From: JBFGJH01 sp041586155 | GTDB lineage: Bacteria; Actinomycetota; Acidimicrobiia; Spongiisociales; JAENVV01 | Length of the DNA stretch: 64,000 nucleotides | Assembly (NCBI GenBank): GCA_041586155.1 | Contig: JBFHAT010000012.1 | Location: 1-64,000, forward strand | Direction: 5' to 3' | Shown: piece by piece, positions 7,556-15,044 of the stretch | Layout of the letters: each line of letters starts with the position of its first letter | Numbering within the stretch: the stretch's first letter is position 1 | The notes under the pieces: model-generated | Told to the model about the DNA's origin: nothing | Databases searched by the model: none | What the model saw: only the letters and a program-made list of their open reading frames with translations | Made by a program: the position numbers and the translations under genes

Positions 7556-8838
7556 CGCTGATCATCCAGTGGGGTCTGGTGCTGACGCCGATGGCCATGC
7601 TGGCGGCGACCTGGGCAGGCGTGCGCCCCGATCTCCGGCGCCGGGGAGCGGCGATGCTCAGCTCGCTCTGGGTGTTCGTCGGACTCGTGGCGTTGGATGT
7701 CGTCGCCGAGCTCGCCGGTTGGTGGAGCTTCGATCCGGCGCTGCCTTCCCTCGGACGGATCCCGGGCGAGGTTCTGTGGGCCTGGGTGGTGATATGGGGG
7801 GCGGTCGTGGGACTGATCGCCGACCGAGCCTCCCCGTGGCTCATCGTGGGCGCACTCGCCCTCGTCGACGTGGGATTCATGCCGCTACTCGAGCCCACTG
7901 TCGTCCTCGGCCCGACTTGGCTCGTCGGCGAGGCCGTTGCCCTCGCGGCACTCGCTCTCCCGGCCACCTACCTCGCTCGGTGGACGATTCGAGATGAGCA
8001 CCTCGGCGCTCGGGTGACGCTCCAGATGGTGCTCTTCGCCGGGCTGACGCTGTGGGCCTTGCCGCAGCTCGTGTTCGAGCGCACCGGTGACACCTGGCCC
8101 GACCTCGCCACCCGGCCCCGAGGAATGCTCATGCTCCAGATCGGGCTGCTCATGCTGTTTGGAATTCCGGCCGTGGCGGCGGTCCTCGAACTTCGCCACG
8201 CCGGCGAGGGCACCCCCTTTCCGTACGACCCGCCCAAACGCCTGGTCACCTCGGGCCCCTACTCCTACATCGCCAATCCGATGCAGGCTTCGATGTCAGT
8301 GCTCCTGCCGCTGTGGGCCTGGTTCCTCGAGAGCCCCTGGCTTGCGGCAGGGGCAGTCGTTGCGGTGGCCTACGGGGCGGGGCTGGCCCACTGGCACGAA
8401 TCGTCCCAGATGGGTTCCGCCCACGGCGATGCATGGAAGGCCTATCGGACCTCTGTGAGATCATGGATCCCGCGCAGCCGACCACACGTTCCCGAACCTG
8501 CCCGGCTGTGGGTGTCCCAGACCTGCGACCAGTGCACCGAGTTCGGTGACTGGCTCGATCGGTTCGATCTCATTGGCGTCGAACGACGAGGTGCCGAGCA
8601 GTTCAACCGGCCGCTGCAGCGCATTCACTACACGTCCGGCCCCATCGAGCGCTCAGGGCTGGGAGCGGTGAGCCGGGCCTTGCAGCATCACTCCCTCCCG
8701 GTTGCGTGGCTGGCGTGGTGCCTGGAGCCGTCGCCGGTACGTTGGTTGGGGCAGCTGGTGGCCGACGCGCTGGGCGCAGGCCCGCGCGAGATCCCGTATT
8801 GCCCGGCCCCGACGCCGACTGCGCTCAGCCGGCGGTGA
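7552..8838 (+). CDS. ICMT/PEMT-type membrane methyltransferase with C-terminal CxxC segment
   Basis: 428 aa. About seven transmembrane helices in residues 1-215 lead to an isoprenylcysteine/phospholipid methyltransferase core (about 220-310). It carries RLVTSGPYSYIANPMQ, a hydrophobic pair, an HWHES motif and GDAWKAYRTSVRSWIP, the family's SAM-binding signature. Residues about 318-428 form an extra domain starting LWVSQTCDQCTEF, a DCC1-like thiol-disulfide CxxC motif. The fusion suggests a redox-linked function, but the substrate is unknown. It is coupled to the upstream gene and ends convergent with an SDR gene (14-bp overlap of 3' ends). Confidence 0.72.
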   Translation: MTLIIQWGLVLTPMAMLAATWAGVRPDLRRRGAAMLSSLWVFVGLVALDVVAELAGWWSFDPALPSLGRIPGEVLWAWVVIWGAVVGLIADRASPWLIVGALALVDVGFMPLLEPTVVLGPTWLVGEAVALAALALPATYLARWTIRDEHLGARVTLQMVLFAGLTLWALPQLVFERTGDTWPDLATRPRGMLMLQIGLLMLFGIPAVAAVLELRHAGEGTPFPYDPPKRLVTSGPYSYIANPMQASMSVLLPLWAWFLESPWLAAGAVVAVAYGAGLAHWHESSQMGSAHGDAWKAYRTSVRSWIPRSRPHVPEPARLWVSQTCDQCTEFGDWLDRFDLIGVERRGAEQFNRPLQRIHYTSGPIERSGLGAVSRALQHHSLPVAWLAWCLEPSPVRWLGQLVADALGAGPREIPYCPAPTPTALSRR

Positions 8839-9604
8839 TGCCACCATCGACCGGCAGCGCCACTCCGGTCACGAACGCCGCATCGCCGGAAGCCAGATAC
8901 AGGACAGCCGCGGCGATCTCCTCAGGCTGAGCGATGCGGCCGAGCGGATGCTTCCCGGCGAATCGACGCTCCACCTGCGCGCGGCCCCCCATCTCCTCCA
9001 TCTCGCTGCTCAGCATGGGCGTGTCGACCGACCCGGCGCAGATGCAGTTGACTCGAATGCCGTCGGAGGCATGGTCGAGCGCCATCGATTTGGTCAACAG
9101 CACGACCGCTCCCTTCGACGCCGCGTAGGCGGCGACTCCTCTTCCTCCGACCAGGCCGTAGTACGACGCGTTGTTGATGATCGCCCCACCCCCGCGTCGG
9201 AGCATCTCGGGCACGGCGAACTTCGACATGAGAAACGTGCCTCCTGCGTTGACGGCCATGGTCCTCTCCCATTCCGAATGCGTGGTCGTCTCCGCGGTTC
9301 GCTCTCGGTAGATGATGCCCGCATTGTTGAACAGGATGTCGAGGCCCCCGTATCGGTCCACTGCGAGCTGCACCGCCGCCGAGCAGCGATCGGGATCGGT
9401 GACGTCGACGTCGATGGCGTCGGCGGTGCCCCCGGCGGAGACGATCGCTTCCACGACCGCTGCGGAGCGCCGGCCATCGCGGGCGGCCACGACGACCGCC
9501 GCTCCCTCAGCGGCGAATGCCCGCACCGTGGCCTCACCGATCCCGGAGTTGCCGCCGGTCACGATGACGACTCGATCGACGAATCTCTTCGGCCCGGCGC
9601 TCAT
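8825..9604 (-). CDS. SDR-family NAD(P)-dependent oxidoreductase
   Basis: Classical short-chain dehydrogenase, 259 aa. TGGNSGIG (residues about 16-23) is the Rossmann nucleotide loop, LFNNAG is the stabilising NNAG motif, and the catalytic Ser, YAASK (Tyr and Lys) and an IRVNCICAGSVDTPM segment follow. The C-terminus ends in FVTGVALPVDGGITAG as in FabG-like enzymes. The gene is translated from ATGA overlap with the upstream SDR (9601-9604), so the pair probably acts in one pathway; the substrate cannot be told from sequence. Confidence 0.92.
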   Translation of the reverse strand: MSAGPKRFVDRVVIVTGGNSGIGEATVRAFAAEGAAVVVAARDGRRSAAVVEAIVSAGGTADAIDVDVTDPDRCSAAVQLAVDRYGGLDILFNNAGIIYRERTAETTTHSEWERTMAVNAGGTFLMSKFAVPEMLRRGGGAIINNASYYGLVGGRGVAAYAASKGAVVLLTKSMALDHASDGIRVNCICAGSVDTPMLSSEMEEMGGRAQVERRFAGKHPLGRIAQPEEIAAAVLYLASGDAAFVTGVALPVDGGITAG

Positions 9605-10344
9605 TGCGCGCCGTATCCGGCATCGACGGCAACGATCGCCCCCGTCATGTAGCTGGCGGCCGGCGACGCGAGGAACAGCACCACCTGCGCCACCTCGGTC
9701 GGGTCGCCGAGCCGGCCCATCGGCACCGTGGCATCGGCGAGCCGTTGAAGGTCTTCCGGCGTTGGGGCCGTGGGCCGGCCGGACGACAGCATCGGGGTGT
9801 TGATCTCACCCGGGGCCACCGCATTTACCCGGATCCCGTCGCGGGCCAGCTCGAGCGCCATGGATCGGGTCAGCTGGTGAACGGCCCCTTTGGTGGCGGC
9901 GTACCCGGCATGACCGGGATTGCCGACTTCGCCCCAGACCGATCCGAAGTTGACGATCGCGCCCGACCCCCGCTCGCGCATGACCGCGACGGCAGCTCTG
10001 CTCATGAAGAAGGTCCCATCGACATTGACGGCGAACATCTCTCGCCAGTCGTCGTCGGACGTGCTGTGGGCGGGGCTGCGGGCGATGATGCCCGCCGCGT
10101 TCACGAGGATGTCGACCTTGCCGTCACGTTCCACCACGCGGTCGATGACGGTGCCGCAGAACTCGGCAGATTGGACGTCCCCGACGATCGCCACGCCACC
10201 GCAGTCGGCCGCAGTCTCGCCGGCGCCAGACGCATCCTTGTCGACCACCACCACCGACGCGCCCCTCTCGCCGAACAGCCGGGCCGTGGCCGCACCCATG
10301 CCGGATGCGGCGCCCGTCACCACCACCGTGGAACCCTCGAACAT
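9601..10344 (-). CDS. SDR-family NAD(P)-dependent oxidoreductase
   Basis: Second SDR of the pair, 247 aa from ATG 10344; the open frame extends much further upstream, but that part crosses the TPP riboswitch and another gene and is not coding. TGAASGMGAA (about residues 10-19) is the coenzyme loop, with an Asp (VVVDKD) after beta-2 that favours NAD(H). NAAGIIA replaces NNAG, YAATKGA holds the catalytic Tyr/Lys, and the end is MTGAIVAVDAGYG. First gene of the two-gene unit. Confidence 0.9.
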   Translation of the reverse strand: MFEGSTVVVTGAASGMGAATARLFGERGASVVVVDKDASGAGETAADCGGVAIVGDVQSAEFCGTVIDRVVERDGKVDILVNAAGIIARSPAHSTSDDDWREMFAVNVDGTFFMSRAAVAVMRERGSGAIVNFGSVWGEVGNPGHAGYAATKGAVHQLTRSMALELARDGIRVNAVAPGEINTPMLSSGRPTAPTPEDLQRLADATVPMGRLGDPTEVAQVVLFLASPAASYMTGAIVAVDAGYGAQ

Positions 10345-10510
10345 CACCTGAGAGAGGCTACCGACGCTCGCCGACCCGGGCGAGCGCCTCGATACCCTCG
10401 TAATGACCGAGTCGCGATAACGCAATGTAGGCTTGGGATTCGCGGCCTTTTTCGCGATGTTGCAAGGTTCTTCGAGCCGTGATAGGTTTTCGCCCGCAAG
10501 GTCCGAGTGG

Positions 10511-10610
10511 CGTTGGACGGGAGCTGAGTGTTTCTCGGCTGAGAGGCCGGCAAGTGAGCCGGAAAACCGTCCGAACCTGATTCCGGGTAATACCGGCGCA
10601 GGAACAAGCG
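10511..10610 (+). ncRNA. TPP (THI-box) riboswitch
   Basis: The conserved thiamin-pyrophosphate aptamer core is readable. GGACGGGAGC (10515-10524) opens P2, CTCGGCTGAGAGG (10534-10546) holds the invariant CUGAGA, and an extra P3a-type stem CCGGC/GCCGG lies at 10547-10562. ACCGTCCGAACCTGATT (10566-10582) closes P2, and CCGGGTAATACCGGCGCAGGAA (10583-10604) forms P4/P5 with the UAAUxCCGGCG core. It points along the + strand, toward an SLH-repeat secreted protein 170 bp downstream. No thiamin gene is seen here. Downstream are short hairpins (around 10624-10636 and 10653-10668), which could form an expression platform. Confidence 0.88.
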
Positions 10611-10780
10611 TCAGTCGGGCCTTGCACTTTGTCGTGCAGCACTTCCCTCGAGCGATCGTGTGATCGCCCATCAAGACGACGGTCCCTCGGGCCGCCGGCC
10701 CCGCATACGACGCCCCGACCACCCCTCGGCCGTACCCCTCCGGGGTAGGGTGGGCCTCAGGCGAGGCGAGGGACTGGGTC

Positions 10781-11902
10781 ATGGGGAAGAGGCGGCTGGC
10801 GTTGTGGGTGGCAGCGAGCCTCCTCGTGATCGGCGCGGCGGCTCCGGCGACGGCATCAGAGGTTCCTCCAGGCGGTTCCTTCTTCGACGACGACGGGAGT
10901 CCCTTCGAACCTGACATCGAGGCCCTGGCCGCCGCCGGCGTGACCAAAGGGTGCAATCCGGAGCAGACGTCTTTCTGTCCGGGCAACTCGGTCACTCGGG
11001 GACAGATGGCCGCCTTCCTCGTACGGGCACTCGATCTCACCGAGATCGACCCTGCCATCACCTTCGACGACACCGCCGGAAGCGTCTTCGAGACCGACAT
11101 CCACAAACTCGCCACCGCAGGCGTGACCAAGGGCTGCGGCGACGGGTCCGGATTCTGTCCGGGCAACTCGGTCACACGGGGACAGATGGCCGCCTTCCTC
11201 GTACGGGCACTCGAGCTCACCGAGATCGATGTTGCCATCACCTTCGACGACATCGCCGGAAGCGTCTTCGAGACCGACATCCACAGACTCGCCACCGCAG
11301 GCGTGACCAAAGGCTGCGGCGACGGGAGCGGGTTTTGCCCCAACGACGGCGTCACCCGGGCGCAGATGGCTGCGTTTCTCACCAGAGCACTCGGATACGT
11401 GAGGCCGGACGTCGAGCCCCGTCCGCAGACCCGGGAGGGCGTCCCGGTCAATGCCGTCGAATTGGCGACCGCCGACGGGTGTCAGCTCGACGATGGCCTG
11501 TGCACAACCACATTCGTTGTGGGGGCGGGCCAGTCGTTCCACGCAGAGGAGGGTTGGTTCACCGGACCGTGGTCTCAGTTGCCCGCCGCCGAACGAGCCG
11601 ACTTCCAGAGCAACCGCATACGCACCGAGATGTTCTTCAACGGGGCTGAGCTCGACACGTTCTCGGACGGTGTGGTGATCATCGACGACACCGCATTCAA
11701 GCTGGAGGGGTTCCAGTTTCCTTCACACCTGACCGGCAATCACCTGCTGCGCGTGGTGTTCACCGACGAGGTCGCCTCGCCCGACTTCGAGTTGATCATC
11801 GACGTGACGATCGTGATCGATGGGGCGGGCGGCGCCACCGCGACGCAGGCAGCTTCGCCGGGTGGGGCGACTGCCCTGCCAATGGGGGCGTCGGGCGACT
11901 GA
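10781..11902 (+). CDS. Secreted protein with three SLH-type repeats and unknown C-terminal domain
   Basis: 373 aa. A signal peptide (about 1-26, ending ATASE) is followed by three repeats of about 60 aa (residues about 30-210). Each has the frame DDxxSxFExDI-LAxAGVTKGC-FCPGxxVTRGQMAAFL-RAL, the SLH-like form common in Acidimicrobiia. Repeats 1 and 2 are nearly identical at DNA level with a 180-nt period, suggesting recent duplication. The C-terminal domain (about 220-355) has a Cys pair (DGCQLDDGLC) and beta-rich sequence with no family I recognise. Probably anchored to the cell wall or surface polymers. It lies downstream of a TPP riboswitch. Confidence 0.82.
   Translation: MGKRRLALWVAASLLVIGAAAPATASEVPPGGSFFDDDGSPFEPDIEALAAAGVTKGCNPEQTSFCPGNSVTRGQMAAFLVRALDLTEIDPAITFDDTAGSVFETDIHKLATAGVTKGCGDGSGFCPGNSVTRGQMAAFLVRALELTEIDVAITFDDIAGSVFETDIHRLATAGVTKGCGDGSGFCPNDGVTRAQMAAFLTRALGYVRPDVEPRPQTREGVPVNAVELATADGCQLDDGLCTTTFVVGAGQSFHAEEGWFTGPWSQLPAAERADFQSNRIRTEMFFNGAELDTFSDGVVIIDDTAFKLEGFQFPSHLTGNHLLRVVFTDEVASPDFELIIDVTIVIDGAGGATATQAASPGGATALPMGASGD
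10930..11400 (+). repeat. 180-bp tandem coding repeats (SLH units)
   Basis: The segment around CTGTCCGGGCAACTCGGTCA recurs with almost unchanged flanks exactly 180 bp later (about 10976 and 11156), and a more diverged third unit follows near 11336. Units encode SLH repeats of the secreted protein. Confidence 0.8.
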
Positions 11903-11907
11903 TCGAG

Positions 11908-12357
11908 TCAGGCAGCGGCTTCGGCGTGACCAGCGAAGAGTTCGAGGATGCCAGACCAGGCTTGCCCTGTGCGCTCGCGGCGATCGGCCGCGGCGTCGCC
12001 AAGCCGTTCCCACCCTCGGTGCTCCAACCGGACGAGCGTCCCGCCGGTGGTGGCGGCGAAGCTGACATCGACCTCGGTGGCGTCACGCTCATCGACGAAT
12101 AGATGCCATACGTAGGTGACGCGTCTCGGCGGATCCCAGGCAATGACCTTCCCCCACGTGTGTTCCGATCCATCGGGGCTTCGTTCGAACACCCGCCCGC
12201 CGACGCCCGGCTCGAACACCACCTCGACATCTCTCACGTTGCTGATGGTGTGGTCGGTCGGCCACCACCTCGCTGCCTGTTCCGTCCACAGCGCGAATGC
12301 CCGCGCCGGTGGAGCTGCCACCTCGAACTCAACGACCAGCGGGGTCTTCACCCTCAT
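11908..12357 (-). CDS. SRPBCC / AHSA1-like domain protein
   Basis: 149 aa, matching the length of Hsp90-activator-homologous (AHSA1) single-domain proteins. It opens with VEFEVAAPPARAFALWTEQ, the usual strand plus helix, then GGRVFERSPDG, W-G-V-WDPPRRVTYVW and the C-terminal helix GWERLGDAAADRRE. Such proteins bind hydrophobic ligands and are often encoded beside an ArsR regulator, as here. Its start overlaps the arsR gene by about 30 bp; ATG 12363 is an alternative in-frame start and a GTG lies just inside. Last gene of a three-gene unit. Confidence 0.8.
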   Translation of the reverse strand: MRVKTPLVVEFEVAAPPARAFALWTEQAARWWPTDHTISNVRDVEVVFEPGVGGRVFERSPDGSEHTWGKVIAWDPPRRVTYVWHLFVDERDATEVDVSFAATTGGTLVRLEHRGWERLGDAAADRRERTGQAWSGILELFAGHAEAAA

Positions 12358-12664
12358 CCTCATGTATGTTGTCGGCGAGCAGCTTGAATCGCTTGGCAAC
12401 GTCACCCCACACTCGTTGGAGATATCCGAGCACTGCCTCGAGTCCTTCCTCCTGCAGCCGGTAGAGCCGCCTCGTGCCATCCGGCCGGTCCGCCACCATG
12501 CCGGCCGACTTGAGGAGCCGCAGATGCCGTGACACCGCAGGACGGCTGATCGGTAGCTGGGCGGCGATTTCCTGCACGGAACGCTCGCCGGTGGCGAGCA
12601 TCTCGATGATGGCGCGCCGGTGGACGTCCCCGAGCGACCGGAACGGGTCCGACTGTCCACCCAT
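12329..12664 (-). CDS. ArsR-family winged-helix transcriptional regulator
   Basis: 111 aa. The winged helix covers residues about 8-85: DPFRSLGDVHRRAIIEML, the recognition helix in ISRPAVSRHLRLLKSAGMV and the wing RPDGTRRLYRL. No metal-binding Cys motif is present, so it belongs to the metal-independent ArsR type that is usually paired with SRPBCC/AHSA1 proteins. It sits between two such genes. Likely autoregulator of the unit through the palindrome at 13128-13149. Confidence 0.88.
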   Translation of the reverse strand: MGGQSDPFRSLGDVHRRAIIEMLATGERSVQEIAAQLPISRPAVSRHLRLLKSAGMVADRPDGTRRLYRLQEEGLEAVLGYLQRVWGDVAKRFKLLADNIHEDEGEDPAGR

Positions 12665-12668
12665 GGGC

Positions 12669-13103
12669 TCAGCCGCCGGCGGCTCGCTCGGCGGCGGCCT
12701 TGAGGCTGTCGCCGAACTGTTCGAACGACTCGGTCATGTCGGGAATCGACTTGGAGATCAGTGGCTCCAGCAGGCCGGAAAAGACCTCCTCCATGCGAAA
12801 GTCGGTTGTACCGTCGGCTCCTTCGGCCAGCGTGTAGGTGCGGACTCCTTGAAACAACCCAAGCGGCATACCGTCCGACCACACCATCTTCGACGGTTCG
12901 TCCATCTCGGTGACCGCCAGCTTGAACGTGCGCTTGGGATTCACGATCGAAACGAGCTCGATCTTGTTGCCGAGCGCAATCGGGCCGCGCAGCGACAAGA
13001 CTGCGCTGTTCCAGTCTTCGTATCGCTCGGCGTCGGTGAGGAGCTTCCACACCTCACCACGAGGAGCGCGGATGTTGCGGCTGACGGAGTAGGTGGTCGG
13101 CAT
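12669..13103 (-). CDS. SRPBCC-family (polyketide cyclase-like) protein
   Basis: 144 aa from ATG 13103, chosen because GGGAGG lies 6 nt upstream; a longer frame begins at 13139 but would run through the operator. It has the SRPBCC pattern SVSRNIRAPRGEVWKLLTD, W at the start of strand 2, a central TEMDEPSKMVWSDGMP and a long C-terminal helix (DMTESFEQFGDSLKAAAER). First gene of the SRPBCC-ArsR-AHSA1 unit. Ligand unknown. Confidence 0.82.
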   Translation of the reverse strand: MPTTYSVSRNIRAPRGEVWKLLTDAERYEDWNSAVLSLRGPIALGNKIELVSIVNPKRTFKLAVTEMDEPSKMVWSDGMPLGLFQGVRTYTLAEGADGTTDFRMEEVFSGLLEPLISKSIPDMTESFEQFGDSLKAAAERAAGG

Positions 13104-13127
13104 CGAGTCCTCCCTTCGATCTGGGCG

Positions 13128-13149
13128 ATGGTAACACATTGGTTACCAT
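13128..13149 (-). promoter_or_regulatory. Palindromic operator candidate for the ArsR unit
   Basis: ATGGTAAC and GTTACCAT are perfect 8-bp arms around a 6-nt spacer, 25 bp upstream of the first gene's ATG (13103). ArsR-family dimers bind such dyads over promoters, so the ArsR protein encoded two genes down is the obvious binder. Confidence 0.6.
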
Positions 13150-13207
13150 CGACCCCGGCTCGATGGCGGCTGCGAAAGGAGGGTGCCGGAGCCTCAGCTA
13201 GCCCGTG

Positions 13208-13765
13208 CTACAACGCGCAGGTGCAGGCCGGTGTGGCGCCTCCCGGGTCCGGCCGAGCGTGCAGGACCATGGCAACGACCATCGGCACGAACACTGCCAA
13301 GTTGTAGGCCAGATGCAGCTCGACTCGCGGAACCCAGATCTGGGCGACACTCGTCGGCACCGTGCCCCCGAAGAGGTAGGAACCGAAGATCGCCTGGCCT
13401 TGGAGCAAGGAGTGCTCGATGAAGTGCCACGCCTGGATCCCAAGAGATGCGAGCCACCAGAGGCGCGCCTTTCCTGTGAAGCCGGGCGCCAGGATCGCCA
13501 GCGCAGCGATCATCGACAGTGCGAATCCAAAGTGGAGCGCCTCGGATTTGACGAGCCACGGGAAGGCCAGACCGAGCACGCCTCTCGCTTCCGGCCGCGC
13601 CCAGCCCAGCCACCAGATCTGCACCGCCTGGACCAGATGCTCCAGCCAGTGGGCCGCAACGATGGCGGCAAAGGCCCACAGGGCGCGCTCGTGCCATTCT
13701 GCGTTGAGGCGGCCCAGCCAGCCCTGGCGCACCGGCGCCTGTAGCGCATGATCAAACGTTGCCAT
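13208..13765 (-). CDS. Integral membrane protein of unknown function
   Basis: 185 aa with about five hydrophobic helices. Notable are the paired motifs AAHWLEHLVQAVQIWWLGW (helix 1) and WHFIEHSLLQGQ (helix 3): two HxxEH-like sequences in the membrane that could bind a metal or heme. The N-terminus is cytoplasmic-looking, and the C-terminus ends in a Pro/Cys-containing tail. Its start overlaps the end of the upstream gene by 14 bp, so the two form a unit. I do not recognise the family. Confidence 0.7.
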   Translation of the reverse strand: MATFDHALQAPVRQGWLGRLNAEWHERALWAFAAIVAAHWLEHLVQAVQIWWLGWARPEARGVLGLAFPWLVKSEALHFGFALSMIAALAILAPGFTGKARLWWLASLGIQAWHFIEHSLLQGQAIFGSYLFGGTVPTSVAQIWVPRVELHLAYNLAVFVPMVVAMVLHARPDPGGATPACTCAL

Positions 13766-14327
13766 GGATCCTCACCCCTCCTTGGAAAGCGCTGCGAGCA
13801 AACCGAACGAATTGGCGCACGAGCCGGTCGGCGAGGGCGACCAATGCGATCAGCCCCACGACGATGACTGCGTGCGTCCACCACGGTGCCGTGCTCGTCA
13901 GTGGCAGCGCGGCCGCAGTGGTCCGGCCACCGTCATCCACGACAGAAACCACGACCTCGGTGGCCTCGAGCGGGACCGCAACTGAGAACCAACCCGGGTC
14001 GCCCGGCACGACGGTCAGCGGTTCCGACGGGCCAGCACCGGCAGCAATGAGGCGTGGCGCCGGGTCGGAGACCGGACGTCCATCCGCCTCCTGATAGAGC
14101 ACGAGCGAGGCAGACTCAGCAGTGTCGTCCTCGATGAGCCACGCAGACACCAGTACCGGCCCAATCGGCTCCGACGCGGCGAGAGGGTGCGTCGTTTCAT
14201 GGGCGGCCGCCGGGGATGCTGCGACGAACGCCCCCAGCACCCCGGCTACCAGCCCCAACCGCAGAGACGAGGCCCGTTTCGGCATGGCCTGAGCCGTCGC
14301 GGCGATTGTGTACGCCCCCCCATTCAT
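13752..14327 (-). CDS. Exported, C-terminally anchored protein of unknown function
   Basis: 191 aa from ATG 14327; a second ATG at 14285 (residue 15) gives a cleaner signal peptide ending SPAAAHE. The mature part (about 44-145) is beta-rich and lacks Cys. A transmembrane helix (about 150-170, WWTHAVIVVGLIALVALAD) and a basic tail follow. The layout, a signal, an Ig-like outer domain and a C-terminal helix, resembles CopC/YcnI-like surface proteins, but the His/Met copper motifs are not evident. Co-transcribed with the membrane protein that follows. Confidence 0.68.
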   Translation of the reverse strand: MNGGAYTIAATAQAMPKRASSLRLGLVAGVLGAFVAASPAAAHETTHPLAASEPIGPVLVSAWLIEDDTAESASLVLYQEADGRPVSDPAPRLIAAGAGPSEPLTVVPGDPGWFSVAVPLEATEVVVSVVDDGGRTTAAALPLTSTAPWWTHAVIVVGLIALVALADRLVRQFVRFARSAFQGGVRIHGNV

Positions 14328-14399
14328 GCGACGAGTATGGGCAGCGGCGCGCCGTCACCGCAATCGGGTCATGACCCCGCCGAGGCTGGGGTGTTGACG

Positions 14400-15044
14400 T
14401 CAGTCCTCGAGCTCGATGAAGCCTTCCCTGATGGCAGCCCTCACCAGCTCGACGATGCTGTGCGCGCCCATCTTGGACATCAGGCTCGTGCGGTGGCGCT
14501 CGACGGTCTTGACGCTGATTCCCAGTGAACGGGCGATGGCCTTGTTGGTGAGTCCATCGCCGATCAACCCCAGAACCTGGCGCTCCCGCTTGGTCAGCTC
14601 CACCCGGCCACGTGGCGAGCCGGCCGCGTCCGGCACGCCGGCGTGAATCGTCTCTGAGGCCACCGGGCTGAGGTATGTGGCCCCTCGATGGGCGGCGCGA
14701 ATCGCCAGCAGCAGATCCTCGGTGACGGCCGCCTTCAGAACGTAACCGCGGGCACCCGCCGCCATGGCTTGCCTGATCAACGCGGGATCGCTGTGCATCG
14801 ACAGCACGACCACCTTTGGGTCGGCACCGCTGGACTTGAACTCGGCGATGGCCTCGATGCCGTTCATGCGGGGCATCGTCACATCCATCACCACCACGTC
14901 GGGCTGCGCGGATGAGACCAACGCGATCGCTTCGACTCCGTCTCCCGCCTCGCCGACGACCTCGATGTCGTCCGTCCGCTCGATGAGCGCTCGGATCCCT
15001 TCTCGGACGAGATGGTGGTCCTCTACGACCGCGACGCGTATCAC
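14400..15044 (-). CDS. NarL/LuxR-family response regulator
   Basis: 214 aa. The receiver domain (1-120) has the acidic pair E8/D9, the phospho-acceptor D54 in VVMDVTMPRMNG, the Ser in VVLSMH and the Lys in YVLKAA. The DNA-binding LuxR domain (about 148-212) has LTKRERQVLGLIGDGLTNKA and the recognition helix ISVKTVERHRTSLMSKM. Its ATG overlaps the stop of the histidine kinase gene (15041-15044), so the two form one two-component system. The stimulus is unknown. Confidence 0.95.
   Translation of the reverse strand: MIRVAVVEDHHLVREGIRALIERTDDIEVVGEAGDGVEAIALVSSAQPDVVVMDVTMPRMNGIEAIAEFKSSGADPKVVVLSMHSDPALIRQAMAAGARGYVLKAAVTEDLLLAIRAAHRGATYLSPVASETIHAGVPDAAGSPRGRVELTKRERQVLGLIGDGLTNKAIARSLGISVKTVERHRTSLMSKMGAHSIVELVRAAIREGFIELED

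Noticed and set aside
10433..10663. Small + strand frame across the TPP riboswitch
   Set aside because: Its sequence is that of the aptamer; no ribosome site and no protein-like composition.
10930..11400. 180-bp direct repeats as a CRISPR or mobile repeat
   Set aside because: They are in frame and encode consecutive SLH units; unit length and lack of spacers rule out CRISPR.
9601..11451. 616-aa minus-strand frame extending the SDR upstream
   Set aside because: The extension crosses the riboswitch and the SLH gene; the SDR fold begins at 10344.
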